A DNA stretch of 34,564 nucleotides from SXIZ01 sp040079795 (GCA_040079795.1 JBEBJQ010000046.1:1-34564), one strand, 5' to 3'. Numbered from the stretch's first letter, positions 7,311 through 16,093 are shown. Notes: generated by a model from the letters alone, not told the origin. Made by a program: numbers and translations.

Positions 7311-9056
7311 ATGAGAAGCGCTACACATTTATTTCGTGTCCTGTTTTTGTGCGGTATTTTGGTTAATGGGCTGTTATTGCCCAGTCAGACTGCTTTTGCC
7401 GATACCGGTATTTCACTTAATCTTTTTTATCGGGAATTGGCACCCTATGGTCGCTGGTTTGATCACCACACCTATGGTCGGGTTTGGCGACCGAATGGTG
7501 TATCCAAAAACTGGCGGCCTTATACTGAAGGGCACTGGATTAATACGGCCCGCTATGGTTGGTATTGGCAGTCGGATTGGGATTGGGGTTGGGCGCCCTT
7601 TCATTATGGTCGCTGGGCTTATGATACGGTAGCGGGTTGGGTTTGGATTCCAGGAACGGTTTGGGCGCCTGCCTGGGTTTCCTGGCAATACAATAATGGC
7701 TATTCTGCCTGGGCACCGTTACCGCCCGAAATTTATTGGCAGCCGCAATCAGGCTTGTCGTTTAGTTACTCTAATGCCTATAGCATACCTTCCAATTCAT
7801 GGGTTGTGGTGCCGCAACGGCGTTTTACCCATCGGCACATTAATCGGTTTGTTCTTCCGCCACATGAAAATTCCCAGCATATTAATTCTGTTAATAATAC
7901 CTATAATAATCTTGCCTTAAATAATAACCGTATTGTTAATCTCGGTGTGCCGGTAACGCAATTGGAAAGGGAGCAGAATCTCCGCGTACAAACCATTTCC
8001 GGTCACGAAACCGAGGCATTGATAGCACACCAAATTCGGGGCGCAAGGGGGGCTATGAATACCATGGCACCCGGAACGCAACCCATGAGCCAAGCTGAGG
8101 CCGAACGGGAACGCGAACTGGCTGAGCGGATTATGCGTGAAACGCAGAACCAGGCTGGGGCTACACATCCCCATGGTTTTGATCACCGGGGTAATGTTGC
8201 GGTTCCGGCGGCAATTCCTGCCATGGTTGCGCCGCAATTTGATCAGCAACGACCTGATGACCAACGACGATTCATGCAACAACAGCAGATGGAAGCGCAA
8301 CAACAATCGCTTCAGCAACAACAGTGGGAGCGCCAGCAGCAAATGGAACAAGCCAGACAAATGCAGGGTTGGCAACAGCAGGAAGAGCAACAACGGCAAG
8401 CGGCGTTGCAGCAACAACAGGAAATGCAGCAACAAGCTGAGCGGCAAAGGGTAATTGAAAATCAGCAACAACAATTCGAGCAACAACGCCAAATGGAATT
8501 GCAACAGCAGCAGGTGCAACAAGCCCAGCAAGAGCAGATACGGCAACAGCAGGAAATGCAGCAACAAGTTGAGCGGCAAAGGCAAATTGAAAATCAGCGG
8601 CAACAAGTTGAGCAACAACGCCAAATGGAATTGCAACAGCAGCAGGCGCAACAAGCCCAGCAAGAGCAGATACGGCAACAGCAGGAAATGCAGCAACAAG
8701 TTGAGCGGCAACGGCAGATGGAAAATCAGCGGCAACAAGCTGAGCAACAACGCCAAATGGAATTGCAACAGCAGCAGGTGCAACAAGCCCAGCAAGAGCA
8801 GATGCGGCAACAGCAGGAAATGCAACAACAAGTTGAGCGGCAACGGCAGATGGAAAGCCAGCAGCAACAAGCCCAACAAGAGCAAATGCGCCAACAGCAG
8901 GCAATGCAGCAGCAAGCTGAACAGCAACGGCAAATGGAGGCGCAACAACAATCCGTGCAGCAACAGATGGAAATGCAACAGCAAGTGCAACGTCAAGAAA
9001 TTGAAAGGGTGAAGCGCTTAAAAGAGCAAGAAGGCCAACCGCAAACGCGATTCTAA
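7311..9056 (+). CDS. Exported DUF6600-type protein with Gln-rich repeat tail
   Basis: A 581-residue protein of unknown function. Residues 1-29 form a signal peptide (FLCGILVNGLLLP core, cleavage after AFA). Residues about 35-140 carry the aromatic, Trp/Tyr/Gly-rich domain seen in DUF6600 proteins: FYRELAPYGRWF, WRPYTEGHWI, DWGWAPFHYGRWAYD, GWVWIPGTVWAPAWVSW and YSAWAPLPPE. From about residue 320 the chain is almost all Gln, Glu, Arg, Met and Ala, with a 44-residue unit (132 bp) repeated three times plus partial copies; it should form a long charged helix or coiled coil. The domain suggests a periplasmic or surface role; the tail may be a spacer or multimerising rod (inference). ATG 7311 is preferred over GTG 7305 for its spacing from the GGGGG motif. 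It stands alone, flanked by an IS remnant and a convergent gene. Confidence 0.85.
   Translation: MRSATHLFRVLFLCGILVNGLLLPSQTAFADTGISLNLFYRELAPYGRWFDHHTYGRVWRPNGVSKNWRPYTEGHWINTARYGWYWQSDWDWGWAPFHYGRWAYDTVAGWVWIPGTVWAPAWVSWQYNNGYSAWAPLPPEIYWQPQSGLSFSYSNAYSIPSNSWVVVPQRRFTHRHINRFVLPPHENSQHINSVNNTYNNLALNNNRIVNLGVPVTQLEREQNLRVQTISGHETEALIAHQIRGARGAMNTMAPGTQPMSQAEAERERELAERIMRETQNQAGATHPHGFDHRGNVAVPAAIPAMVAPQFDQQRPDDQRRFMQQQQMEAQQQSLQQQQWERQQQMEQARQMQGWQQQEEQQRQAALQQQQEMQQQAERQRVIENQQQQFEQQRQMELQQQQVQQAQQEQIRQQQEMQQQVERQRQIENQRQQVEQQRQMELQQQQAQQAQQEQIRQQQEMQQQVERQRQMENQRQQAEQQRQMELQQQQVQQAQQEQMRQQQEMQQQVERQRQMESQQQQAQQEQMRQQQAMQQQAEQQRQMEAQQQSVQQQMEMQQQVQRQEIERVKRLKEQEGQPQTRF
8409..8888 (+). repeat. 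132-bp tandem repeats coding for Gln-rich 44-residue units
   Basis: Units begin at 8409, 8541, 8673 and 8805, exactly 132 bases apart. The fourth is shortened to about 84 bases, and a more diverged partial copy follows from 8889. Each encodes QQQEMQQQVERQRQ, then ENQRQQ and EQQRQMELQQQQ, then QQAQQEQ. Units 2 and 3 differ at only a few positions, showing recent duplication or gene conversion. The length is a multiple of three, so copy-number change would keep the frame. Confidence 0.9.
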
Positions 9057-9109
9057 AAGGTGATGGATATTTCTTGCAGTTGGCAGTTATTGAAGTTTAG
9101 CTAACTTGG

Positions 9110-10288
9110 TTAAGCATATTGCCCGGCACACCAGCCAGATGACCACGCCCATTGAAAATTATAGCCCCCCAGCCAGCCGGTGACATCCAATACTTCACCG
9201 ACAAAGTATAGGTTGGGGTGCTTAAGGCTCGCCATGGTTTTAGAGGATATTTCATTACAATCAACGCCACCTACCGTGACTTCTGAGGTACGGTAGCCTT
9301 CGGTGGCATTTGGCTTTAATTGCCAATGCTGCAGTTGTTGTGTAATCGCCTTGAGTTGTTGAGCAGTCAGTGCCTGTATTGAAGATGTTAATAAATCTTC
9401 GGGGATTAAGGCACTTAACAAACGTTTCGGCAATAGCTCGGCCAATATTGTTTTGAGGATTACGCGGGATTTCTGGGCTTTTTGAGCGCTTAATATTTCA
9501 GCCAAGCCACCGTCCGGTAACAAGTTGACGGTCAGTGTTGCGCCGGGTTGCCAATAGGACGAAATTTGTAACACACTCGGGCCGCTTAGCCCCCGATGCG
9601 TAAATAATAAATTTTCTTTAAAATAATGTTGCCCGACGCTGATGTTACAGGGCACCGCGATACCCGAAAGCGGCGCGTATAAGTCTTTATCATGCTGGTG
9701 CAACGTCAGCGGTACTAGCCCAGCCCGGGTTGGGACTACGCTTAGGCCAAACTGCTCCGCTATTTTATAGCCAAAAGCGCTGGCACCCATTTTAGGGATC
9801 GATAAGCCGCCGGTAGCAACTACCAGGGACTGCGCGTTCAATAATGCTTGTGGCGTCTTTAACTGAAAATAGCTGTCTTGATAGCCGATCTGTTCAATTG
9901 GCGTATTGAGTTGTAAGCTAACGCCAGCTTGTGCACATTCCAAAAGTAGCATCCCTAAAATGGCTTTTGCACTGTCATCACAAAATAATTGTCCGTGCGC
10001 GCGCTCATGGTAAGCAATACGATGGCTATTGACTAATGCTATAAAATCCCATTGGCTGAAGCGGCTGAGCGCCGATTTGCAAAAATGCGGATTGCGGGAG
10101 AGAAAGTTTTCGGGCGATACGCTGTAGTTGGTGAAGTTGCAGCGTCCGCCGCCGGACATGAGGATTTTTTTACCGGCCTTGTTGGCATGATCCAAGATGA
10201 GGACTTTGCGCCCTCGTTTACCGGCTTCGATGGCACACATCAATCCTGCAGCGCCTGCGCCGATAATAATGACATCAAATTCAGGCAT
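9110..10288 (-). CDS. BaiN/HI0933-family FAD-dependent oxidoreductase
   Basis: A 392-residue flavoprotein of the HI0933/BaiN (YhiN-like) family; the physiological substrate of most members is unknown. It shows the N-terminal Rossmann motif GAGAAG at residues 10-15, the family signature SGGGRCNFTN at 45-54, a second nucleotide-contact region LVVATGGLSIPKMGASAFGY, and the C-terminal FAD signature GEVLDVTGWLGGYNFQWAWS starting at residue 364. Length and domain order are normal. The ATG at 10288 follows GGGAAGAG on the minus strand with suitable spacing. It is the last of four minus-strand genes, separated by 74 bases from the EEP gene, so co-transcription is possible but not shown. It is convergent with the DUF6600 gene. 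Confidence 0.9.
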   Translation of the reverse strand: MPEFDVIIIGAGAAGLMCAIEAGKRGRKVLILDHANKAGKKILMSGGGRCNFTNYSVSPENFLSRNPHFCKSALSRFSQWDFIALVNSHRIAYHERAHGQLFCDDSAKAILGMLLLECAQAGVSLQLNTPIEQIGYQDSYFQLKTPQALLNAQSLVVATGGLSIPKMGASAFGYKIAEQFGLSVVPTRAGLVPLTLHQHDKDLYAPLSGIAVPCNISVGQHYFKENLLFTHRGLSGPSVLQISSYWQPGATLTVNLLPDGGLAEILSAQKAQKSRVILKTILAELLPKRLLSALIPEDLLTSSIQALTAQQLKAITQQLQHWQLKPNATEGYRTSEVTVGGVDCNEISSKTMASLKHPNLYFVGEVLDVTGWLGGYNFQWAWSSGWCAGQYA

Positions 10289-10362
10289 TACTACTCTTCC
10301 CGATTAGCGGCAGGTTACACCAAAACAGATTAAGGTAATTATTTGGTAAGCGTAAATATGCA

Positions 10363-11382
10363 TTAACCATCACTCATGCTGGGGCTTAAAATTGTAATAA
10401 CCGGTAAATGATCCCCACCCAAGGATGGACCAATCCAGGTTTTAGCTGCGCTCCATCCTTGGCTATGTAAAATATGATCAATTTGTATGCCATGTAAACG
10501 GGTGTGTTTAGTGTAACCAAGCCCTGAGCCAGCTTCCTGAAAACTGTCTGTTAGCCAATGCCAATATTTTTCATAAATGGGATTAAGCATGGGAAGATTA
10601 AAATCGCCCGCTACAATGGCATTTTGCCCTTGCGCAGCCCAGCTTGAGGCAACCCAGGATTCAGTCATTTGGGCATCAACGATATCAGCCATTTTTCTCC
10701 AGCCTTTCAGAGGATTGGCGATTAAGGCTTCAAACCCTTCGCGCGGCGTATTTAAATGCAGCACATAAAAATCAAATGCACCCGCAGGTAAGCCAACCTT
10801 AACTTGCATGACAAAACGGCCTGAGTGCCCTAATAACACTCGCGGTTTTGAATCCACTAATTTAAGCTCTAAATGACTTAGTAAACATAACCCTTCAATG
10901 CAAACTGAGTTTAACGGCGATAGGTTTAACATTGGGGTAAGCCTTACGGCTGAAATTTCCTGCAAGGCTATTAAATCAGCATTATTGTCGACAATTAATT
11001 TATTTAAGGCCTCTATCTTGCCGTTCCCGCCCATATTCGCGGTAATCACCACTAACGGGTCATTTATGTCTGCTGTAGGTGTTGGTTCCTCTAAGCCGCT
11101 ATTTACAACCGGAGCAGCGCCAACATTAAATACCCAGCCGGATAGCTTGATGCATAACATAAACGCGCCAATTAGCACGGCAATTAATATAGGTTGACGG
11201 GTTATCAGGCATAAAGGCGCTAGCATTAGCAATGGCAGGGCATATAGCCAAAGCGGCGAAAAGCTGATTAGGTTGGCATAGACCCAGGCTTGTGCTGGCC
11301 AATAGGGCAAACTGGCAATTGCTAATAATGTTGCGCCATAGAAACAAACTAAATAAAACAAAGGCTTGTGGTATTTGTTCAT
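10363..11382 (-). CDS. Membrane-anchored endonuclease/exonuclease/phosphatase-family protein
   Basis: A 339-residue protein. Three hydrophobic segments at about 8-26, 33-58 and 64-86 anchor it in the inner membrane. The rest is an EEP (exonuclease-endonuclease-phosphatase) domain: ITANMGG near 113, ALQEIS with metal-binding Glu142, LHLNTPRE near 209, GDFN at 259-262, IDHIL at 301-305 and GDHLPV at 323-328. Key residues are all present, so it should be an active Mg-dependent phosphodiesterase or phosphatase, with the active site probably in the periplasm (topology inferred). Such proteins may act on DNA, phospho-lipids or sugar phosphates; the sequence does not decide. It lies 80 bases downstream of two glycosyltransferase genes, which hints at a role near envelope glycans. 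Confidence 0.85.
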   Translation of the reverse strand: MNKYHKPLFYLVCFYGATLLAIASLPYWPAQAWVYANLISFSPLWLYALPLLMLAPLCLITRQPILIAVLIGAFMLCIKLSGWVFNVGAAPVVNSGLEEPTPTADINDPLVVITANMGGNGKIEALNKLIVDNNADLIALQEISAVRLTPMLNLSPLNSVCIEGLCLLSHLELKLVDSKPRVLLGHSGRFVMQVKVGLPAGAFDFYVLHLNTPREGFEALIANPLKGWRKMADIVDAQMTESWVASSWAAQGQNAIVAGDFNLPMLNPIYEKYWHWLTDSFQEAGSGLGYTKHTRLHGIQIDHILHSQGWSAAKTWIGPSLGGDHLPVITILSPSMSDG

Positions 11383-11462
11383 GGTTAAGATAGCGCTTGA
11401 TGGATGAAAATAACATCAGAGGGTATGCACTTGGTAAGCTGTATCCCCGAAATATTAAACAA

Positions 11463-12632
11463 CTATTTGCTGTTGGCGTTGCTATCCAGAACAGCTTGTA
11501 ATTGTCTAATATTTCGCTCCCAGGTAAATTGACTGACGTGTGCGATGATTTTGCCAATATCCCATTTTGTGGCTAGTACTGATTTTAATGCTTCTGCAAT
11601 AGCGTTAATATCGCCCGGTGCAGTTAACATGCCCGCAAAATCAGGGACGACCTCCGGTATGCCACCAACGTTAGTTGCTACGATAGGTCTGCCACAGGCC
11701 ATCGCTTCCAACAGCACGTTGGGCACGCCTTCGTTATAACTAGGCAGTACCACCAAATCTGCTGCACCCATCCAGGATGCGACAACTGCGTGTGGTTGTG
11801 TGCCTACGAGTTTTACGGCTTCCATTAAGCGCAGGCTGTTGGCGCGGGCCGTAATTTTAGCTGCACACGCATCGCCCTTGCCGACATACACCAGCAAAGC
11901 GTCGGGTATCTGCTGTTTTAATTGCGCGAAACTTTCAATTAAATCAAGACAGCCTTTGGTTGTTAACAGATTGCCCACATAGACGATGACTTTAGCATTT
12001 ACATCTAAGCCTAATTGTTCCCGGCAGGCTTGTTTATCCAATGGCTTAAAGCGAGAAGGGTCAACACCATCATAAATAACGTGGGTCTTTGTTTTAGTTG
12101 CACCTAGTGCAATGACTTTGCCTGCTAAATCCTGGCTGACTGCTATAACGGCGGCGGCATTTTTTAACGCCCATACTATTTGTGGTTTTACGCCAGCGAT
12201 ATTTGGAAACTCATTAATATCGGTACCTAATACTTTTAGTACAACTGGAATACCCAGCAGCCGACCTAAAATTACTGCGGCCAGTCCATCTGGATAAGCC
12301 CACGGTGTGTAAATGACCTGGGGACGGTTTTTTCCGGTGATTCTGGACACAACCTTTAGCGTTGACAACAATAAAGTAAAGCCGTAACTCCAGCGAAACA
12401 GTTTAGGCACATAAAAATAGCTAAAATAGCGTGTTGCTACACTGCTGGTGGGTGTGGTTGTATCTAAGCCTTGTTGGCGTGCCTTCAACCAATCCAGCCA
12501 GGAGACCGGCACCAGTACTTCCAAATCATAGTGCAGGGCCAGCCGTTCAAGCTGTTGCCGGTTAAATGTTGCCCTTTGCGGCTCCCAGGGGCGGGGAAAT
12601 AAATTGGTGAAGGCCACTATTCTTTTGTTCAT
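11463..12632 (-). CDS. GT4-type glycosyltransferase (second of pair)
   Basis: A 389-residue retaining GT-B glycosyltransferase, probably cytoplasmic or peripheral on the inner membrane, adding a sugar from a nucleotide-sugar donor to an envelope glycan. The C-terminal half carries the GT4 signature: KVIVYVGNLLTTKGCLDLIE, and LPSYNEGVPNVLLEAMACG with the EX7E pair that contacts the donor. The N-terminal half begins IVAFTNLFPRPWEPQRATFN, typical of capsule/EPS enzymes of this family. Its ATG overlaps the stop of the upstream glycosyltransferase by 4 bases (ATGA), so the two are translationally coupled. Acceptor and sugar cannot be read from the sequence. Confidence 0.9.
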   Translation of the reverse strand: MNKRIVAFTNLFPRPWEPQRATFNRQQLERLALHYDLEVLVPVSWLDWLKARQQGLDTTTPTSSVATRYFSYFYVPKLFRWSYGFTLLLSTLKVVSRITGKNRPQVIYTPWAYPDGLAAVILGRLLGIPVVLKVLGTDINEFPNIAGVKPQIVWALKNAAAVIAVSQDLAGKVIALGATKTKTHVIYDGVDPSRFKPLDKQACREQLGLDVNAKVIVYVGNLLTTKGCLDLIESFAQLKQQIPDALLVYVGKGDACAAKITARANSLRLMEAVKLVGTQPHAVVASWMGAADLVVLPSYNEGVPNVLLEAMACGRPIVATNVGGIPEVVPDFAGMLTAPGDINAIAEALKSVLATKWDIGKIIAHVSQFTWERNIRQLQAVLDSNANSK

Positions 12633-13738
12633 GCCCGTTTCCGATAAAGTAGTTCATAAGCATCTGCCATTGCTTGTATGGAGGCATTTTTTTCTACCCA
12701 GGCTCGGGCATTACTACCCATGAAGTCGGCCTGCTCAGGATTCTTTAATAATGTGATTAAGGCTTCGGCTAAGGCTACCGGATCTTTGGCTGGGACTATG
12801 AGCCCCGTATGGCCTTGTTTGGCAATATCCCTATTTCCGCCGACATCAGTTGCCACCAGCGGCAGACTTGTTGCAGCCGCTTCCAATAGGGCCAGTGAAT
12901 AGCCTTCATTATCAGAACTTAAGGTAAAAATATCTAAACCCGCCAATAGATCCTGTACATCTACCCGGTTACCCAGAAAAAACACTTTTGAGGCTATATT
13001 TAAAGTTTGGACGGTGTGTTCAAGTTCTTGACGGGTTTCGCCCTCCCCTATAATGATTAAAGCGGAATGCGGTAATTGTGTGTTGACCAGGGCAAAGGCT
13101 TCCAATAATAAACGATGGTTTTTAACCGGATTTAAGCGTGCAACAATGCCGATTAAACGGTCTTCTGCGCTTAATTTTAGTTCAGATTTTAATGCTTTTT
13201 GACTATGCATGTTGCGGCGTTTAAAACGATCTAAATCAATGCCATTTTTAATGCTCACAATGCGTCGCTTAAACCGCGCATGTTTAGTCAGTAATTCTGT
13301 ACTTACGACATCACAAACCCCTACAGCCCAGTGGGTCATCCACAAAGAGAGATGGAATAAAAATCCCAGCCGACTCACGTGCCCTTCCCTTAACAAACCA
13401 TGCCGGGTGACGATTTGAACCGCGCGCGGAGCCGCGAATAAACGTATGAACGCCAGATAGTAATTACCCATTAAGCTATGGCTATGTACGACATCGGGGG
13501 AAAAGGTATAAACAGTTGCCAGCATTTTGCCTATGACAGACACATTTAAGCCTATATTTTTGTGGCATGCCGTAACCGTTACCCCTAAGGCAGTTAGATT
13601 TCCGGCAAGATCACCTGGCTCGAATAAGCATAAAACGGCGACTTGGTGCTGCCGACGGACTTGTTCGGTCACTAAATTAATCAGCATGTGCTCAGCACCG
13701 CCAGTGTTCAAATTTTCGATCACATGTAGAATTCGCAT
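12629..13738 (-). CDS. GT4-type glycosyltransferase (first of pair)
   Basis: A 369-residue GT-B glycosyltransferase. The N-terminus ILHVIENLNTGGAEHMLINL is the classic glycan-acceptor loop of GT4 enzymes. RLNPVKNHRLLLEAF and SSDNEGYSLALLEAAATSLPLVATDVGG form the donor-binding half with the EX7E motif. It is the first gene of the minus-strand group and overlaps the next glycosyltransferase by ATGA. A GAAGGA sequence sits just before the ATG. The 246-bp region to the right must hold its promoter, divergent from the thioredoxin-fold gene. Probable role: assembly of a polysaccharide or glycolipid of the envelope; exact substrate unknown. Confidence 0.9.
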   Translation of the reverse strand: MRILHVIENLNTGGAEHMLINLVTEQVRRQHQVAVLCLFEPGDLAGNLTALGVTVTACHKNIGLNVSVIGKMLATVYTFSPDVVHSHSLMGNYYLAFIRLFAAPRAVQIVTRHGLLREGHVSRLGFLFHLSLWMTHWAVGVCDVVSTELLTKHARFKRRIVSIKNGIDLDRFKRRNMHSQKALKSELKLSAEDRLIGIVARLNPVKNHRLLLEAFALVNTQLPHSALIIIGEGETRQELEHTVQTLNIASKVFFLGNRVDVQDLLAGLDIFTLSSDNEGYSLALLEAAATSLPLVATDVGGNRDIAKQGHTGLIVPAKDPVALAEALITLLKNPEQADFMGSNARAWVEKNASIQAMADAYELLYRKRA

Positions 13739-13984
13739 TCCTTCGCCCGTCTTTGGTATTGCTAAAAATTGTTATTTATTAAATACGGCATGTTAGATTT
13801 TAGGTATCATCTGAATGGAATTGCACTTAAACCTATTCACTTTACCCGCTTGTAATTTTTGAGTCAGTTGGCATAGTGTAGTATTGTAAACCAAGTGCTT
13901 TATTCACCCTATATCGTTTAATTAAATCCCGATGATTCTGATTCGCTATTGCCTCAAACTTGATGATTTGCTTACTTTACAACC

Positions 13985-14647
13985 ATGATTAGGTCATTGC
14001 TCAATCAAAAATCGCCGTTATTATCGGTTTCTGAATGGGTTCAGGGGGAACCTGTTAATTTTGACCGGTTAACCGGTAAGGTGGTGTTAGTTGAAGTATT
14101 TCAGGTGAATTGTCCGGGCTGCTTTTTATATTCGTTACCCCAAGCCATACAATTACATCAACAGTATGCTGCACAAGGCCTGGTGGTACTGGGGATCGCT
14201 ACGGCTTTTGAAGATTTTGACAAAAACACCCTGGATAACTTAGTGCGATTGGTCAATACCGGTGAGGTTGTCGGCGAAACTTTAAGGGCGCTAAATCAGC
14301 GTGGGCAATTAAACGATGGCTGTTTACGTTATCGGATACCTTTTCCTATTGGGATGGATCGCCTAATTAAACATCAGGATCAAGTGACCGCTGAGGCGGT
14401 GCTGTTGTTTATTACGACAAAATTGCCTGACTTTAATCAATACCCGGTGAAGACCCAACAGAAGTTGCAAATACAGGTGCGGCAATATCTTGAGTCACTG
14501 GAATACCGCGCCGAAACATTTGAGCGCTTTCAGTTGCAAGGAACGCCGTCGCATATTTTAGTTGATAAACAGGGCATGTTGCGGGCGTGTGTTTTTGGTG
14601 CTTACCCTGAGTTGGAAACGCAAATTATAGCGCTGTTAAGGGCGTAG
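13985..14647 (+). CDS. Thioredoxin-fold (TlpA/peroxiredoxin-like) protein with CPGC motif
   Basis: A 220-residue redox-type protein. VVLVEVFQVNCPGCFLYSLP contains the Cys43-Pro-Gly-Cys46 active site in the right place after the first beta strand, and GTPSHILVDKQG near residue 186 supplies the cis-Pro loop (Pro188). Between them is a long helical insertion (about 75-170), larger than in ordinary TlpA proteins. There is no signal peptide or membrane anchor, so it should be cytoplasmic, unlike most TlpA-type proteins. Probable role: thiol-disulfide exchange or peroxide reduction; partner unknown. No strong ribosome binding site precedes the ATG. It is divergent from the glycosyltransferase genes. 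Confidence 0.8.
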   Translation: MIRSLLNQKSPLLSVSEWVQGEPVNFDRLTGKVVLVEVFQVNCPGCFLYSLPQAIQLHQQYAAQGLVVLGIATAFEDFDKNTLDNLVRLVNTGEVVGETLRALNQRGQLNDGCLRYRIPFPIGMDRLIKHQDQVTAEAVLLFITTKLPDFNQYPVKTQQKLQIQVRQYLESLEYRAETFERFQLQGTPSHILVDKQGMLRACVFGAYPELETQIIALLRA

Positions 14648-14681
14648 TTTTTCAAGCATTTTTCGGCTTAGAATCTTACCC

Positions 14682-14711
14682 TTGAGCTGCTATTTGGTTA
14701 CTGAGTATACT
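14682..14711 (+). promoter_or_regulatory. Predicted sigma70 promoter for the membrane-protein gene
   Basis: TTGAGC at 14682-14687 and TATACT at 14706-14711 are 18 bases apart. The position, about 46 bases before the ATG at 14758, is suitable. Prediction by eye only. Confidence 0.35.
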
Positions 14712-14757
14712 GATTGCAAACCCTATTTTAATAATAACTAAAAGTTTTTATGTCCCT

Positions 14758-15267
14758 ATGTTTGTAACAACCTTACCGATTCTTTTTGGCTTTACTCGCT
14801 TAATCTCGCCACTGGAGCTGGGCTTATTTTTATTGGCCTTGCTGGCTGCGGTATTTTTAATTACACCTACAGATAATGAAGATGCCATTGCTTACCCTTA
14901 TACTACTTTTTATTTGTATTTACATGCCGCATGGTTGGGACACATGCGCTTGTGGCGAGTATTTTGGCCGTTTTTTATCCTAATCAATATAATTTTTGTG
15001 TATATTGATTACCGTATCGCCAATAACACTTACACCATAGCCAGCTGGAAAACCGTACATGGCATGGTATTTTTACCAATTGTTTGGTGGATTGTAGCGA
15101 TTTGGCGTTGTTCGCCGCATACTCATGCCAACTATTGGGGCAATGCTGCAAGAGCGATAACCCTTTATCTTGCTATCGAGTTAATGTTGCGTTTTATTAT
15201 TAGCACCCAGTTTCCTCAGTTATTATTCAATTGCGAGTTATTGTTGATTGAATATGGCGATTGTTGA
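14758..15267 (+). CDS. Unknown four-helix membrane protein
   Basis: I do not recognise the family. The 169-residue product is strongly hydrophobic, with likely spans near residues 18-37, 60-82, 98-120 and 130-152. Possible functional residues are in AWLGHMRLWRVFWP (His and Arg between spans) and SPHTHANYWG. No signal peptide, no cysteine motif. Composition (many Trp, Phe, Ile) fits a small inner-membrane protein. It has its own predicted promoter and a possible terminator after it, so it is probably a single-gene transcript. No ribosome binding site is obvious upstream of the ATG. Confidence 0.65.
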   Translation: MFVTTLPILFGFTRLISPLELGLFLLALLAAVFLITPTDNEDAIAYPYTTFYLYLHAAWLGHMRLWRVFWPFFILINIIFVYIDYRIANNTYTIASWKTVHGMVFLPIVWWIVAIWRCSPHTHANYWGNAARAITLYLAIELMLRFIISTQFPQLLFNCELLLIEYGDC

Positions 15268-15303
15268 GTTGAGCAGCTGAAATTTAGTTTCACTTGGAGG
15301 AGG

Positions 15304-15429
15304 ATGGTTTTGGGTGGTGCAAAAATGAGCTTTCACCCCTGCGACAATTTGCCACATGTTCAAACATATTATTTGTCTGTAAACTTATTGCAACTCTTGT
15401 ATGCGCCTCTCCAAGGAAACAGAGTTTAG
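15304..15429 (+). CDS. Possible 41-residue small ORF
   Basis: ATG at 15304 is preceded by GGAGGAGG at 15296-15303, an unusually strong but very close Shine-Dalgarno sequence. The frame begins MVLGGAKMSFHPCDN and ends at TAG 15427-15429. I recognise no similarity. It fills much of the gap between two convergent genes and lies just before the hairpin at 15442. It may be chance or a decayed gene end. Confidence 0.2.
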   Translation: MVLGGAKMSFHPCDNLPHVQTYYLSVNLLQLLYAPLQGNRV

Positions 15430-15441
15430 TAATCTTCCTCA

Positions 15442-15475
15442 AATGCGGTTATTAACCTGACCGCATTCTTTTCTT
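15442..15475 (+). terminator. Likely Rho-independent terminator between convergent genes
   Basis: AATGCGGT at 15442-15449 pairs perfectly with ACCGCATT at 15460-15467 across a 10-base loop, followed by CTTTTCTT. This fits a terminator for the plus-strand membrane-protein gene. The minus-strand side has an A-rich lead but no T tract, so it would serve mainly one direction. Confidence 0.5.
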
Positions 15476-15508
15476 AGAGCTACTTGCTTCTTCTAATACA
15501 TTTTCTAA

Positions 15509-16093
15509 TTATCCGCTGCATTGTAAATTTATGTCGGTAATTTCGGCATGTCGATAACAATGAATTGTATGATCATTAACCATACCGGTTGCCTGCATGT
15601 GTGCATAGCAAATGGTTGAACCGACAAATTTAAATCCGCGTTGCTTAAGGTCTTTACTCATAACATCCGAGGTCGCAGTGAAAGCGGGAATCTCAGTATG
15701 TTGTCGCCATGCATTTTGGATGGGACTGCCTTCAACAAAGCGCCAGATATAGGCATCAAAGCTGCCAAATTGTTCTTGAATTTTTAAAAAAGCCTGTGCA
15801 TTGGAAATCGCAGCATTTACCTTTAATTTATTCCTAATAATGCCTGGATCAGCTAATAATGCCTGAATTTTATGGTCTTCGTAACGCGCCACTTGTTGCA
15901 CATCAAAATGATCAAATGCTTTCCGGTAAGCTTCGCGTTTTTTTAATATCGTTGACCAACTTAAACCCGCCTGAGCACCTTCAAGAATCAAAAATTCGAA
16001 CAATAGCCGATCATCATGTACAGGTACGCCCCATTCGGTGTCGTGATAATGTTCTTCGTGTGGTGTTTTCGATGCCCAGCTACATTTTTCCAC
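15509..16093 (-). CDS. tag: DNA-3-methyladenine glycosylase I
   Basis: Removes 3-methyladenine from alkylated DNA, starting base-excision repair in the cytoplasm. The 194-residue protein has the normal Tag length and features: zinc ligands Cys4, His17, His175 and Cys179 fall at the same numbers as in E. coli Tag (remembered), and the conserved blocks YHDTEWGVPVHDD, EGAQAGLSWSTILKKRE, GSTICYAHMQATGMVNDH are present. It is 72 bases downstream of acs on the same strand, so read-through is possible. The plus-strand gene to its left is convergent. In a methanotroph or methylotroph, protection against DNA methylation damage would be reasonable, but this is inference. Confidence 0.96.
   Translation of the reverse strand: MEKCSWASKTPHEEHYHDTEWGVPVHDDRLLFEFLILEGAQAGLSWSTILKKREAYRKAFDHFDVQQVARYEDHKIQALLADPGIIRNKLKVNAAISNAQAFLKIQEQFGSFDAYIWRFVEGSPIQNAWRQHTEIPAFTATSDVMSKDLKQRGFKFVGSTICYAHMQATGMVNDHTIHCYRHAEITDINLQCSG

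Noticed and set aside
8409..8888. CRISPR-like periodic repeats
   Set aside because: Units are contiguous with no unrelated spacers and keep the coding frame; they are protein-coding tandem repeats.
7917..8996. Long Leu-rich open frame (359 codons) on the minus strand, and other frames at 8272-8904 and 8455-9012
   Set aside because: They are antisense or shifted readings of the CAA/CAG-rich Gln repeats. Such repeats contain few stop codons in any frame. No ribosome binding site or family match, and the plus-strand gene has a signal peptide and a known domain.
11126..11557. 143-codon minus-strand frame between the EEP and glycosyltransferase genes
   Set aside because: It overlaps both genes in another frame and has no domain pattern.
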